Positions 25,340 to 35,140 of a DNA stretch of 64,000 bases are shown one piece after another. A program made the position numbers and the translations under genes. Source of the DNA: an uncultured Oscillospiraceae bacterium (GTDB lineage Bacteria > Bacillota > Clostridia > Oscillospirales > Oscillospiraceae); assembly GCA_934565795.1 (NCBI GenBank), contig CAKTIM010000007.1:1-64000 (forward strand), read 5' to 3'. How positions within the stretch are numbered: position 1 is the stretch's first letter; each line of letters starts with the position of its first letter. Below the pieces are notes generated by a model. That model did not search any database, was not told the DNA's origin, and worked only from the letters and a program-made list of their open reading frames with translations.

Positions 25340-26550
25340 GTGGCAAAACGGCAACGCCGTGATAAAAAGGTGACCGTTGTATCTCTCAACGGAAAGATGG
25401 TACATGGACTTCAAGGATAAAAGTCGGATTAACGCCGGAGGGCAAGCCCAAAATTAAAGCCTTTTACGGAAAGACAGAAGCAGAAGTAAAAAGGAAGCTG
25501 AAAGAGTCTCAAAAGGAACTGCACAAAAATGATGGCGCAGTTGCCCAGCGGAATACTGTTGCCAACTATATGCTTGATTGGCTAAGAAATGTAAAAGCCA
25601 ATGAGCTAAAGCCCAAAAGTTATGACAAGTTGGAGCAGACCATTAACAATCAGATTATCCCGCACATTGGGTATTTGCAGCTAGCGGCGCTCACTTCTGA
25701 TGATGTTCAAAAAATGATTAACGATCTGATAGCAGAGGGGCTAGGCTATTCGACAATCAAGAAAGCCTATGACGCAACCAATGAATGCTTCAAAACTGGG
25801 ATTATAAAAAAGTCTGTCGTTCACAATCCGGCGTTAGAGGTTACAATCCCCGCTAAGAAGTCGTTTCCAAAGCCAGAGTTACGGACGTTCTCTGTAAAGC
25901 AGCTACGGCTTGCTACAAAGGCGATAAGTGGGACGGCCAAAAAGAATACAGATTGGGCAGTGCAATCGTTCTGGGGTCAATACAGGGCTTAGAGCCGCTG
26001 AAATGCTGGGTCTAAGATGGACAGATGTTTCCTTTGAGAAACGTACAATTGCAGTAAATAATACACAGGTGATTGTCAAAGGCAGGACAGGAGCGGGTGA
26101 AAATCGCTATACTGTTATTTCGCAAGAATCAGCAAAAACAGCCGCCAGAGAGCGTACAATCCCAATGAACCAAAAAGCATTTGCCGCCCTACAAGATTTA
26201 TATTCCGTAACCGGGCAAAATGAATACGTTCTTACCTCGAAAAACGGTACTCCCCTGACACCCGGATACCTAGACCGTATGTTCCGAAAGATAGCCTCAT
26301 ACGCCGGAATGGATGAAGAAAAGGTATTCGGGCTTCACTCCACGCAACATTCGTTTGCCTGTCGGTTGTTTGAGAATGGTGTTGACGTAAAGACCGTTAG
26401 CACAATTCTAGGTCATGCGGATGTTGGCGTGACCTACAATACGTACATTCACCTGTTAAAGAACCAGCAGCAAACAGCCGTTGATATTCTGGATCAAATA
26501 TGGCGTCTAAACCACCGTTCCACTATTTTGTGGCGGTGGTTCTTTTTTAC
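25340..26550 (+). pseudogene. Tyrosine-type site-specific integrase, frameshifted
   Basis: One integrase spread over three frames. GTG 25340 gives MAKRQRRDKKVTVV and stops at 25420. A second frame carries the SAM-like core-binding domain to 25992. The third carries the catalytic domain to the end. The catalytic Arg of TGLRAAEMLGLRWTD, the LGHAD box and the TYNTYIH Tyr remain. The canonical HxLRH box reads HSTQHSF, so its Arg is replaced by Gln. Two frameshifts plus this change make it inactive. It lies directly downstream of tRNA-Trp and marks the left end of a former integrative element. Confidence 0.9.
26509..26548 (+). terminator. Terminator at the integrase 3' end
   Basis: Stem AACCACCG...CGGTGGTT extended by CCAC/GTGG, followed by CTTTTTT. 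Confidence 0.75.
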
Positions 26551-26652
26551 CGCGGAGAATATCAAATCAAACGTATCTCTGATTTAATTTTCACTACCGT
26601 TCTGCTGCCGGATATGGTACAATAGAGCCATCAAACAAAGGTGGTGCCAGGA

Positions 26653-26824
26653 ATGAAGCAAGATACCTTTACCGACATTGAATACAGCATGCGCAAGAAG
26701 AAAACCAAGCGAGAGGAATTTCTGGAAATCATGGACGAGAGCATCCTCTGGGATGAATGAGTATCATTGAACCCTATTATCCCAGAGGGACGCGAGGCCG
26801 TCCTCCCATGGGAATTGAAAAAAT
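26653..26824 (+). pseudogene. IS5-family transposase, N-terminal remnant
   Basis: ATG 26653 begins MKQDTFTDIEYSMRKKKTKR, the typical start of IS5-group transposases, ending at a stop at 26760 after 35 residues. A shifted frame continues with IEPYYPRGTRGRPPMGIEKM, the next conserved stretch of the same family, then homology is lost. Only about 55 of over 300 residues survive. No terminal repeats were identified. Confidence 0.75.
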
Positions 26825-27259
26825 GCAATTGATTGGGAACGACACATCTAAAACCGCAAATCTTCCATTCGCTGTAAAGTGAAGCACGCATTCCGAATTA
26901 TAAAGTATCAGTTTGGCTACAAGAAAGTGGCGTACAGAGGCTTATGGAAAAATGAAAATCGTCTGTACGCAATGCTCTCCTGTGCAAATTTATATTCGCT
27001 TGCAATTGCAGGTCGAAGGCCTTCCACAACCTGAGAGGAGGCAGTCTACCCTTTTTCAGGGAATAGCGGATGAAAAATGCTTGAAACTCATGCAATTTGA
27101 GCATTTTCCCGTCCGAAATTGAAAAATTTTGCTTGAATAGCAAGAATGGCAGAATGGGAGGTCATTTATTCAAAGGTTCCATAATTATTCAATTCAAATA
27201 ACGGTGTCCAGAAAACTGGGTACATACCACATCTGTCGGCTTATTCCTTTATAATAAGA
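26825..27259. other. Non-coding remnant DNA in the decayed island
   Basis: No supported gene. There is an internal hairpin around 27066-27112 (GAAAAATGC/GCATTTTC). The segment ends near 27181 with TTATTCAAAGGTTCC, which looks like one end of the 161-bp hairpin element, but a matching opposite end and a target duplication were not found. Confidence 0.4.
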
Positions 27260-27895
27260 TCACCTTGTTAATAATATCCAGCGATACTTTTCCTCTAGCT
27301 TGCTGTTATATACATTGTACAATGGAGAAACTACACCCATTACATTAGACAAATACGGAATTTGATTCCCTATTATCTCACATGTGCAACGAAGCGTAGG
27401 GCAGCATTTTGCACGTCTTTCCTTGTCCAAAAAAAATTTTTTTGCGGCGTCAAAATCCTTTTTTATATATTCTGCTTCCGGCACATCACCTTTGTACATA
27501 TTGTCACACCAATTGAGAAAAATGTTCCTATAACTCTTTATCTCCGGCCTTTCTCTAAGCCGCATTGCTTCTTGCACTGTCCGCGGAACAGGCAAGCTCC
27601 CCACAATTTGCGACATATCAACATTGACGATGTGATAAATATCTTCTGCTAAATCATTTAGTGGTGCTTTGCTCGTCTTAAAACGTATGGAATTATCAAA
27701 TAACGTTGCGTTTTGGAGGTGAGAAGTAACCAGGCCATTCATCTTTGCAAATTTTTGTGCACCCAGTTTTTCCCGCTGAGGACATGAAAAAGTATATTGC
27801 GACCGAAACTCTGAGTTACTTACACAGTCTCCCCATTCATTCGCACACTTTAGGCAATCATCAGAAACGGAGTACCACTGGTTGCTTTTTTGCAT
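27260..27895 (-). CDS. Hypothetical protein, probably 3' half of a frameshifted gene
   Basis: 211 residues from ATG 27895, unknown family. Cysteines at the start (CLKCANEWGDC, SCPQREKLG) suggest metal binding. A charged segment, EAMRLRERPEIKSYRN, follows. The frame is open upstream of the ATG (DEYCNVFSG), while the preceding gene enters from a different frame across an A6 run. A single -1 shift there would join the two into one protein, so this may not be translated alone. AT-rich relative to flanking chromosomal genes. Confidence 0.55.
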   Translation of the reverse strand: MQKSNQWYSVSDDCLKCANEWGDCVSNSEFRSQYTFSCPQREKLGAQKFAKMNGLVTSHLQNATLFDNSIRFKTSKAPLNDLAEDIYHIVNVDMSQIVGSLPVPRTVQEAMRLRERPEIKSYRNIFLNWCDNMYKGDVPEAEYIKKDFDAAKKFFLDKERRAKCCPTLRCTCEIIGNQIPYLSNVMGVVSPLYNVYNSKLEEKYRWILLTR

Positions 27896-28545
27896 TCCAG
27901 AAAATACATTGCAATACTCATCGAGTTTCCCCCTTTCACCTTTGAAAACTGTACCAAAAGTATTTCTGCTTTTTGATCAATTAATTCTCCAGCGCGCATA
28001 ATGACATCTTCAAAAGTCATTAATTCATGGGGATCAAGCATACAGCGAACAACGCTCTTTAATTCTGCAACGAATTCTTGCTTCGCTCCATACAAAATAC
28101 TATCCACTAGCGGAAACAAATCTTCATCACTGAACATATTCCGTGGATAAAGTTCATGTTTAAGATTAAAGTAGTTTAAAAGGTCATCTAAAACTATATA
28201 TATGGCAGAAATAACGTTCTGCTTATAATTCCAAGCTGCATCAAGCATATCTACCAAAGGATGGTCGTTCTGTGTTCCCGCAACAATGCAACTTTCAGGT
28301 TCAATTAATCCTGTGTCAATAAGGGGTGAAAGATCTAATCCCGAAAGTGTTACAGCATCAATTTTCTCATATAGAATCAACGAAATTAGAAGTATACTTC
28401 GATTTGTAATTCGTTTATTCTTGACAGGAAGGGCGTCATACTCTTCAATTCTTTCTACGCCGAATCTGTCTCGTAATAAAAGGCGCTCAAACTCATCAAG
28501 CTCAAAATCGCCAAGAATCAACTTGTTAAAACTTAACTTGTCCAA
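27850..28545 (-). CDS. Hypothetical protein of the island
   Basis: 231 residues, mostly acidic and helical, no membrane segment, no family recognised. I chose TTG 28545 because GAGGTGATTGTT precedes it and a TATAAT box lies just upstream, so the longer frame would begin inside the promoter. The 3' end overlaps the next reading frame by 46 bp at an A6 run. It is transcribed opposite to the integrase and has its own promoter, a common arrangement for cargo genes, but function is unknown. Confidence 0.6.
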   Translation of the reverse strand: MDKLSFNKLILGDFELDEFERLLLRDRFGVERIEEYDALPVKNKRITNRSILLISLILYEKIDAVTLSGLDLSPLIDTGLIEPESCIVAGTQNDHPLVDMLDAAWNYKQNVISAIYIVLDDLLNYFNLKHELYPRNMFSDEDLFPLVDSILYGAKQEFVAELKSVVRCMLDPHELMTFEDVIMRAGELIDQKAEILLVQFSKVKGGNSMSIAMYFLECKKATSGTPFLMIA

Positions 28546-28563
28546 AACAATCACCTCAAATGT

Positions 28564-28592
28564 ATTATAATCATATCCGTCCAAAAGCGCAA
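28564..28592 (-). promoter_or_regulatory. Promoter of the 28545 gene
   Basis: On the minus strand TTGCGC, 17-bp spacer, TATAAT. Confidence 0.6.
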
Positions 28593-28705
28593 CCTTTTTT
28601 GACTTTTGAGTAGTACAGTCTGCAAGCCTTTCTACCATATCAAACACTCGCCGGACAAGCCACTGCTTTGCACCTGCTTGCCCGGTTTCTTTTATAGGAG
28701 GACTT

Positions 28706-29313
28706 ATGCATTCGTAGACTCATTCACAAGGAGAAGGATGTTGACTGTAAACTCTGTTCGGAGTATCAGGACAAAAAGCGCCCCTTGTTCCCATGATGTG
28801 TGCCCGTCCATTGTGGAACGCATTGAAGCCGGTGCCGTCACCTATTGGGATGCCGTCAATGCCATGATCTCCCCGCAGTACCGTTTCGCCCACCGTCTGC
28901 CAAAGCTGGCCGCCGGATACCTCGGAACCTTTTTCCTGGATGATCGTCACCGCTCCCGCATGGAGTTCCTGAACACCCAGCTGGGCTACGTCCCGGGCCG
29001 TAACACGCCTGCCTACTACGCCGCCATGTATCTGCTGACCGCCAATGAAATTATCTACTGGCGCATGGCAAACTGCTTCAGCCATGACGGCGTTGATTTC
29101 CGATATGCCATTCTCAGGGGTATCAGCACCTACAATTACGCGCTGCTCTGGCTTTGACCACAGGCCGACAGGGCGTAACCGTATCTGAGCTGGACGATAC
29201 CGAAGCATATCGAGGACGAAGTTTTCGGGCTCATTATCAGCGCCATGCTCATTGCCAGATATGGCTTGACCGCTATGAAGCTGGCAAAGGAGGCAGATGC
29301 CAATGACGGCTGA
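28706..29313 (+). pseudogene. Decayed conjugative-element cargo gene
   Basis: A protein of roughly 200 residues scattered over at least three frames: RRLIHKEKDVDCKLCSEY near 28713, then CPSIVERIEAGAVTYWDAV through ISTYNYALLWL (28801-29157), then HIEDEVFGLIISAMLIARYG to a stop at 29312. The start region reads ATG-CAT-TCG-TAG. The pieces resemble hypothetical proteins common in Firmicutes conjugative elements, whose function is not known. It is followed directly by an intact small gene. Confidence 0.65.
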
Positions 29314-29620
29314 TTTCGGCGTTTCTTGCGGACACACGGAGTATTCCAATATCCGCTTTGAGGATGGGACACGGCACATGGTTATCTTTGAGGCGGCACA
29401 CGATCTGCCGGAGCTGGAAAATCTTCGCCTGGAACTGCCCATTCCGTACCGGGATATGCCCTACCGAGTGCGGCTGTTTCTGACCGACGCAAAGTACAGA
29501 ACTATTCGCCGCTGGGCCGCCGCGGACAAAGTGCGCATTCTGCATCACGCAAACGTAATCAACGGGTATCTCGTTGACGATAGAAAACGCAAGAAAAATA
29601 AAACATTCAACCATGATTGA
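29303..29620 (+). CDS. Hypothetical protein of the conjugative-element remnant
   Basis: 105 residues, soluble. Contains GHTEYSNIRFEDGTRHMVIF and a C-terminal basic tail DDRKRKKNKTF. Not recognised beyond similarity in style to mobile-element cargo. ATG 29303 follows AAAGGAGGCAG, a better site than the ATG two codons upstream. It overlaps the stop of the decayed gene before it. It is one of few intact frames in this block. Confidence 0.6.
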   Translation: MTADFGVSCGHTEYSNIRFEDGTRHMVIFEAAHDLPELENLRLELPIPYRDMPYRVRLFLTDAKYRTIRRWAAADKVRILHHANVINGYLVDDRKRKKNKTFNHD

Positions 29621-29635
29621 GGAGGAAAACAAACT

Positions 29636-30152
29636 ATGACTATTCACGAAACCATGCTTTCTACGCGCTGAAATCTGTGCGGAACTGGCTGCCCGGGGCG
29701 GCTATACGGGAGCTGCTGTTGCTTCCCTTACCGAACAGGTCTGCTGGGAAAATCTGTTCCACGAAATTCGTGATCGGGCCGAGCCTGTGTACGTCTTTGA
29801 CGCAAACGGTCTGCTCTCCGATGCGCTCAAGTACCGTGGTCAAAAGCTCTTTGAGTGCAACGCAACGCTGCTGTGGCGTGAGCCTACCCATTCCGAAGAA
29901 GATGATGAGCTGGACACGACCCGGTATCTGGAAATGTGGCTGTTAGAGGATATGACCCTGGCAGCCACTTCCTGCTTCCAGGTGGACTACGACGGCGGTG
30001 ACGGTGACTACACCACAGAGTACCGGAAGTACAAGGGCAGCCAGTGGCCGTCCACGGAGGCCGCTCCTGATCTGTTCGATTTTCTGGAGCATCTGGCCGA
30101 TCTCTGCCCGGAAGATTTTGCCCCCGAAGAAGATGTGATCTACGAATCCTGA
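29636..30152 (+). pseudogene. Mobile-element cargo gene with one frameshift
   Basis: ATG 29636, preceded by GAGGAGGAAAAC, gives MTIHETMLST and then hits a stop. Dropping one C near 29666 restores a continuous frame: AEICAELAARGGYTGAAV, then VYVFDANGLLSDALKYRG through to 30152. The intact product would be about 170 acidic residues. No family recognised. Confidence 0.65.
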
Positions 30153-30200
30153 TTTGCGTTGTTTTTCTTCATATAGAATCACTTGATTAAGGATTTTTTG

Positions 30201-30452
30201 TTACCATAAAGTATCTGTATTTATTAACCGAGTAGGTGCTGCCGGTGGCCTAATAAAGAGGTGCTTTTCCAGTGCATGGCGCTTCGTATCAATGCTCACT
30301 CTGACGTTCTCTTCTGCAGTTGAAATGTCCTCATAGCTGAAATAATCCCTCACGTAGAAGATGTTGATTCCAACCTCCAACGGGATGCGTTGCTTTTGTG
30401 TGCCGCAGTACTGTCCCATATAAAGAGAAGAATTCACTTGCTGTTTTGACAC
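30201..30452 (-). CDS. Possible small hypothetical protein
   Basis: 83 residues on the minus strand. It has no recognised motif and no clear ribosome-binding site at the first ATG. It may be a fragment of a larger lost gene. Included because it is the only long frame in an otherwise empty stretch. Confidence 0.25.
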   Translation of the reverse strand: MSKQQVNSSLYMGQYCGTQKQRIPLEVGINIFYVRDYFSYEDISTAEENVRVSIDTKRHALEKHLFIRPPAAPTRLINTDTLW

Positions 30453-30829
30453 GAACAGTAGTATGGCCTTTGTAAAAGCTCGGCTGCACCTATCCCAATA
30501 CCATTGTAAATATTATACTACAAATTTCATCTTCTTCTGTGCATTTACAATAAGAATTTCTATTTTTCTTGACACAAACATATTCTATAAGTATAATATA
30601 TTCGTATCCGAAAGCTGTTGCAAGGCTTGCTTTAGAACGGGTTGGAGTCAGGATGTCCACACTCCAATAAATCCAAGGAAGACTGTCAAAAGGGAAAAGA
30701 CGCTAAAAGTAATATAACGCAAACTTATTGATCTGTTCAAGACACTATCCTACGGTTTCAACTATAACCGACTGTGGCAAAACACTTAGTCATAAAACAT
30801 TGAAGTTTAAAATTTAGGAGATGCAAAAA
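30453..30829 (+). other. Gene-free stretch with an orphan promoter
   Basis: No protein gene seen. A full-consensus promoter ends at 30597. Downstream is a small potential hairpin, TTGGAGT/ACTCCAA (about 30643-30668). The next start codon is 230 bp away, so this may be a long leader or a small RNA. Confidence 0.4.
30569..30597 (+). promoter_or_regulatory. Consensus sigma-A promoter with no near gene
   Basis: TTGACA (30569-30574), 17-bp spacer, TATAAT (30592-30597). Confidence 0.75.
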
Positions 30830-31615
30830 ATGGAAGTAGTGGAATTTATTTCCGAAAACATTGTTGTTTTTCAAGCATTCTCGTATTTATACGATATTGC
30901 TCTTGGTGCAGCCTGTTGCTATGGTGCACTGAAATGGCGTCGGGGGTTGATGACGACGGTTTCTATCGGGTGGGGCATTTTCCTCGGGTTTGGTTTAGCT
31001 ATTCCTCTGGTCTTTTATGGAGATGCCAATTCGTCTCTTTTGCTGTTGCTCCCTGCTATCGGGATGGTTCTGCTTCCAATTCTAACATATAGCATTGCAG
31101 GTGTGAACCGTTTCATTTTGGGGTATATAGTTAGTAGCAAGTTATTCTTTATGGCGACGACTGTTATGGCAAAAAACGGAGATATTGCCCCCATTTCTGC
31201 GCTATTATACCCGCTTATTTGTGGTGCAGCGGTTGGCTTAGTCCTCATGGCGTGGACTAGAATTCGCGTGAGCGCGTTTGTCTTTGGTTGTACTTTCATT
31301 GGCGCAAGTGGAATTGCACCAGATATTTCAAAGTTGATAAATGGAACGCTTTTTACTGCTACTAGGGACTTTTCTTTCTTGTTTGATCCAATTGATACGT
31401 TTTTTGCATTCTTTGGCATCGAATTGACGGATGAATGGACACTAAGAGTGATGATTGTGCTGATGGTAGTATTGGGATATCGTCAGATTCGTACTATGAA
31501 GCGCAAGGGAATTCCTCTGAATGCACCTCTTATCGGATTTGAAGTTCCGGAAGATAAGGGGAAAAATGGGCGTATTTATTTGAACAGAGAGAGCTATATT
31601 GATACCATGAATTAA
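30830..31615 (+). CDS. Hypothetical multi-pass membrane protein
   Basis: 261 residues with about six to seven hydrophobic helices (FLGFGLAIPLVF, LLLLLPAIGMVLLPILTY, LLYPLICGAAVGLVLMAW and others) and a soluble, basic C-terminal tail. No family recognised. The start ATG 30830 is 9 bp after TAGGAG; an ATG three codons upstream overlaps that site. AT-rich like the rest of the island. A long leader with a consensus promoter lies upstream. Confidence 0.6.
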   Translation: MEVVEFISENIVVFQAFSYLYDIALGAACCYGALKWRRGLMTTVSIGWGIFLGFGLAIPLVFYGDANSSLLLLLPAIGMVLLPILTYSIAGVNRFILGYIVSSKLFFMATTVMAKNGDIAPISALLYPLICGAAVGLVLMAWTRIRVSAFVFGCTFIGASGIAPDISKLINGTLFTATRDFSFLFDPIDTFFAFFGIELTDEWTLRVMIVLMVVLGYRQIRTMKRKGIPLNAPLIGFEVPEDKGKNGRIYLNRESYIDTMN

Positions 31616-31989
31616 ACACTTCCTTTTTGGGGAGGGGCAGGTTCGTGTGCTTGATAGACTGCAAAGATGGGAAATGCCATTTTTACTAGAGCGTATCTGA
31701 AAAGAAAAATGTGTGCGAAGAAAGGTCAAGTTATTGCCACAGAATTGCAAGCAGAGAAAAACGGCTGTAAAAACCTTAATTTTTTAAATTTGGCTTTGAT
31801 AACCCCGACGGAATATCCCGCAGAAGTTGCCTCCTGTTGGCTTTTTAAAACTTAAGATGTAGACGTCTGTCCTGGGGAGCGGAATATCAATGAGCGCCAA
31901 AGTTAATGCCGTTACATCTTGTGATTTGAATTTCCAAAGTCAAAACCGAGGTGACTTGTCACTAAGCACCAGTTCCGACAAGTATTTAC
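31616..31989. other. Gene-free stretch left of the IS1182-type element
   Basis: No gene supported. Around 31692 the word GCGTATCTGAAAA resembles one end of the 6850 hairpin element, but no partner end was found. Confidence 0.3.
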
Positions 31990-33836
31990 GGGGCTGTCTC
32001 ACTAAAAGGCCGTCCCCCCCAAAAATACAAGGCCCGGCTCTTGTGCAGAGTCGGGCTTTAGCGTATTATTAAGGTATGAAATAAAACGCAAGTAGAGTAT
32101 ACAGCATACGGGACTGAATATCAAGTCTGCTTGCCCATGAATTTAGAAATCATCATCCCGTCAGACGAACCAGTGAGATTACTCAACGCTGTTACAGAGG
32201 AGTTGGATTACAGGAGACTGGCAGCGACCTACTCCCGGCTGGGGAGAATCGAGTACTCACCGCGTCTGCTTTTCAAGATCGTTCTTTACGGCTGCTCCCG
32301 TGGAATATATGCGACACGGGAAATAGAACGAGCCTGCCGTGAGAATGTGAATTTCATGTATCTGCTGGGGGGGCACCGTCCGCCGAATCACAATACCATC
32401 GCGCGGTTTCGCAAGGAGCATCTTCCTTACGCGGTAGAGGATCTGCTGGATCAAATGGTCAAGCTTCTGGTAGTACACGGTGAGATTTCCTTTGAGAAAT
32501 CCGCGGTGTTTATCGACGATACGAAGATAGAAGCCAATGCGAATCGGTACTCCTTTGTGTGGAAGACCGCCGTTACTAAGCGTCAGGCCAAGCTCGGCGA
32601 AAAGATCGCGGAAGAACTACCGAAACTGCTGGAAGCTTCCGGGAGTGGAATTGCCGTTCCGTATATTATTACAGTTCAGAGGCTAAAAAGCTCAGAAAGA
32701 GTCTGTACGCAAGGAAAATAGAGACAAACACCATATTTGTCAAAGGGAAAGGGGCACCACAAGTCCGGGTTGCAAAAGGCCATTGAAACGGTCAATGACT
32801 GGCTGGAAAAGCTGAAACGGTACAACCTCTGGATATCCACATCTGCGGTGAGCGGAACAGCTACAGCAAAACAGACCGGGACGCGACCTTTATGCACATG
32901 AAGGAAGACCACATGAAAAATGGGCAGCTGAAACCCGGATACAATGTAAATGTGGCCACTGCCAGTGAGTATATCATCGGTAATTATATCTCCGCGGACA
33001 GGACGGATACCAAGACGTTTATTCCATTTCTGAAGAAGCTGTGCAATGTGCATTCGGTACAGCGGGTAGTGGTAGATTCCGGGTATGAAAGTGAGGAAAA
33101 CTACAACTATGTGGATGGCAGTGAGCAGCTTTCCCTGTTTGTAAAACCATCTGACCGTGAGCAGAAAAAGAAACACAAATATAAGAACGACATCGGCCGC
33201 AGGGAAAATATGGCCTACGACGCGGAAAAAGATGAATACACCTGTGCCCAGGGCAAAAAATTGCAGGCAACAGCCGTCAAAAAGCAGAAATCCGAAACAG
33301 GATATGTCCAGGAAGTGACAGTCTATGAATGTGCGGACTGCAAAGATTGCCCGGTCAAAGGAAAGTGTATTCGTCAAAAGAAGACGGACAAAACACCACT
33401 GGAAAATCGTGTCAAACGGCTGAATGTTTCCAAATACTTCATCCAACAGCGTGAGGCAATGGAGAAAAAGATTTCTACAGACGAAGGAATTCTGCTTCGG
33501 GTCAATCGTTCCATTCAGAAGGAAGACATGAACTTCCGCCGCTTCCTGGCCAGAGGAAGCACCAACGTAATGGTAGAATGGCATCTTATAAGTATGGCAT
33601 ATAACATTTTGAAGCTGCACCATAAAATACAAACAGGCCGGTTGGAAAACCACCTGTTTGTTCCGGGTGCGGCATAGTGTATAAAAAGGAAAAACAGTAC
33701 ACTTTTTGAGAGGCAAAACCTGCCCCTCTGATTTTGTGTGCTGTTTTTTCGGTATAATTGTTCACTTTCTTCTTGGCTTGTACGAAAAAGAGAGGCTGCC
33801 TCGTATGATTTTAGAAAATCATTTTGAGACAGCTCC
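31990..33836 (+). mobile_element. IS1182-family insertion sequence, decayed
   Basis: Ends GGGGCTGTCTCA (left) and TGAGACAGCTCC (right) form imperfect terminal inverted repeats. The element is 1847 bp and contains one broken transposase gene. A clear target duplication is not visible. The right end lies 6 bp from the ispE stop codon. Confidence 0.8.
32137..33677 (+). pseudogene. IS1182-family transposase, multiple frameshifts
   Basis: The N-terminal part (32137-32670) has the IS1182 DUF772 region: YSRLGRIEYSPRLLFKIVLYG, TREIERACRENVNFMYLLGG and FIDDTKIEANANRYSFVWK. At least three shifts follow between 32660 and 32880, seen as SEAKKLRKSLYARK, KSGLQKAIETVNDWLEKL and CGERNSYSKTDRDATF in different frames. 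The DDE domain then continues intact to 33677 (VVVDSGYESEENY, then CADCKDCPVKGKC). Not functional. Confidence 0.88.
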
Positions 33837-33842
33837 TTCATG

Positions 33843-34700
33843 TCAAATTGGCTTTGCGATGAAGATATTGGGGTAATTATCCTTGAGCATGTTGCACACC
33901 ACGGCGGCGTATTCAAAGTTGGGCATGATGGCGTAGACGGCGGAGCCGGAGCCGGTCATTTGCATGCCCAGTGCGCCGTAGCTGTTGCAGACGGATTTGA
34001 TGTAGTTCAGCTCCAGGTGCTCTGCCGTGACCACCGGGTCGAATACGTTGTAGATCAGGTCGGCGATCTTGCCCAGGTCACCGGCCAGCAGGGCGCTCTC
34101 CATGGCCATATGGTCGGGGTGCTTGGGGATGGCCACGGAATCGATTTTGCGATAAAGCTCCGGGGTGGACACGGAGAAATCCGGCTTGCAGACCACGAAC
34201 ACGCACTCCGGCATATCCGGCAGCTTGCGCAGCCGCTCTCCCCTGCCCTCGGCCATGGCTGTGCCGCACAGAACGCAGAACGGAACGTCGCTGCCCACCT
34301 GCGCGCCCAGCTCCGCCAGGGCCAGGACGGAAAGCGGGTCGCCGTAGTGCCGGTTCAGCGCCCGCAGCACCGCCGCCGCGTCCGCGCTGCCGCCGCCCAG
34401 GCCCGCGCCGGAGGGAATGCGCTTATGAATGCGGATGGCAATGCCGCCGGGATCCTTGTGCAAGGCCTGGCAGTAGACCTTCGCCGCCTTCCAGGCCAGG
34501 TTCGTCTCGTCCGTGGGGATGCCCTCGGCGGTGCATTCCAGCCTCCAGGGGGCATCGGTGCCGATATCGATCTCCACATCGTCCCGGATGGAGATGGCCT
34601 GCATCACGCTTTTGATATCATGGTAGCCGTCCTCCCGCTTGCCCAGCACATCTAGGGTCAGGTTCAGCTTGGCGAACGCGCCTTCGTATAAAGTCGTCAT
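33843..34700 (-). CDS. ispE: 4-diphosphocytidyl-2-C-methyl-D-erythritol kinase
   Basis: 285 residues of the GHMP kinase family. N-terminal AFAKLNLTLDVLGKREDGYHDI holds the substrate-binding motif, and PSGAGLGGGSADAAAVLRAL is the ATP loop. C-terminal MTGSGSAVYAIM completes the fold. It phosphorylates CDP-methylerythritol in the non-mevalonate isoprenoid pathway. ATG 34700 follows AAAGGAGAC. The decayed IS1182 element abuts the 3' end, and no separate terminator is visible. Confidence 0.95.
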   Translation of the reverse strand: MTTLYEGAFAKLNLTLDVLGKREDGYHDIKSVMQAISIRDDVEIDIGTDAPWRLECTAEGIPTDETNLAWKAAKVYCQALHKDPGGIAIRIHKRIPSGAGLGGGSADAAAVLRALNRHYGDPLSVLALAELGAQVGSDVPFCVLCGTAMAEGRGERLRKLPDMPECVFVVCKPDFSVSTPELYRKIDSVAIPKHPDHMAMESALLAGDLGKIADLIYNVFDPVVTAEHLELNYIKSVCNSYGALGMQMTGSGSAVYAIMPNFEYAAVVCNMLKDNYPNIFIAKPI

Positions 34701-34813
34701 TGTCTGTCTCCTTTGATTTTGCAAATTTTGTCAAAAGCCATTGTGACGGGTGTATTATTTTCAAAAAAGGGCATGCTATCCACATCCCACAAAGAAATTA
34801 TGGAGGTTAACAC

Positions 34814-35017
34814 ATGGATACACTGACACTGATCCTGTCCATCATCGGCTGCGCCAACTGGGGCCTGGTGGGACTGTTCCAATTTGACCTGGTGGCCTGG
34901 CTGTTTGGCGGCTCGTCGTCCCTGCTCAGCAGAATCATCTATACCCTGGTGGGACTTGCCGGACTGTGGTGCATTTCCTTCCTGTTCCGCGACCGGGTAT
35001 TCACCCACGGGGAGTGA
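34814..35017 (+). CDS. DUF378 small membrane protein
   Basis: 67 residues with two membrane helices and the DUF378 start DTLTLILSIIGCANWGLVGLFQFDLVAWLFG. Function unknown; the family is widespread in Firmicutes. GGAGGTTAACAC precedes the ATG. Single gene with a strong terminator. Confidence 0.9.
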   Translation: MDTLTLILSIIGCANWGLVGLFQFDLVAWLFGGSSSLLSRIIYTLVGLAGLWCISFLFRDRVFTHGE

Positions 35018-35027
35018 CCGTAAAAAA

Positions 35028-35064
35028 CAGCGGCAGTTCGCATGGGAACTGCCGCTGCTCTTTT
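35028..35064 (+). terminator. Terminator of the DUF378 gene
   Basis: Stem CAGCGGCAGTTC/GAACTGCCGCTG followed by CTCTTTT. Confidence 0.85.
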
Positions 35065-35140
35065 AGGGAAGCACCTTATCAACAGGCACAAGGAATCCTA
35101 TGACCCACAGATGTGTTTACAAAGTGCTGCCTCAAATTCA

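Noticed and set aside
26942..27181. A possible highly degenerate copy of the 161-bp hairpin element ending at TTATTCAAAGGTTCC
   Set aside because: The other end is only vaguely similar (CGATTTTCATTTTTCC on the complement), the length is wrong and no target duplication is seen.
31685..31705. GCGTATCTGAAAA resembling one end of the 6850 element
   Set aside because: No opposite end or internal core nearby, so it may be chance.
31986..33840. Target duplication around the IS1182-type element
   Set aside because: The flanks TTAC and TTCA do not match, so recent insertion cannot be shown.
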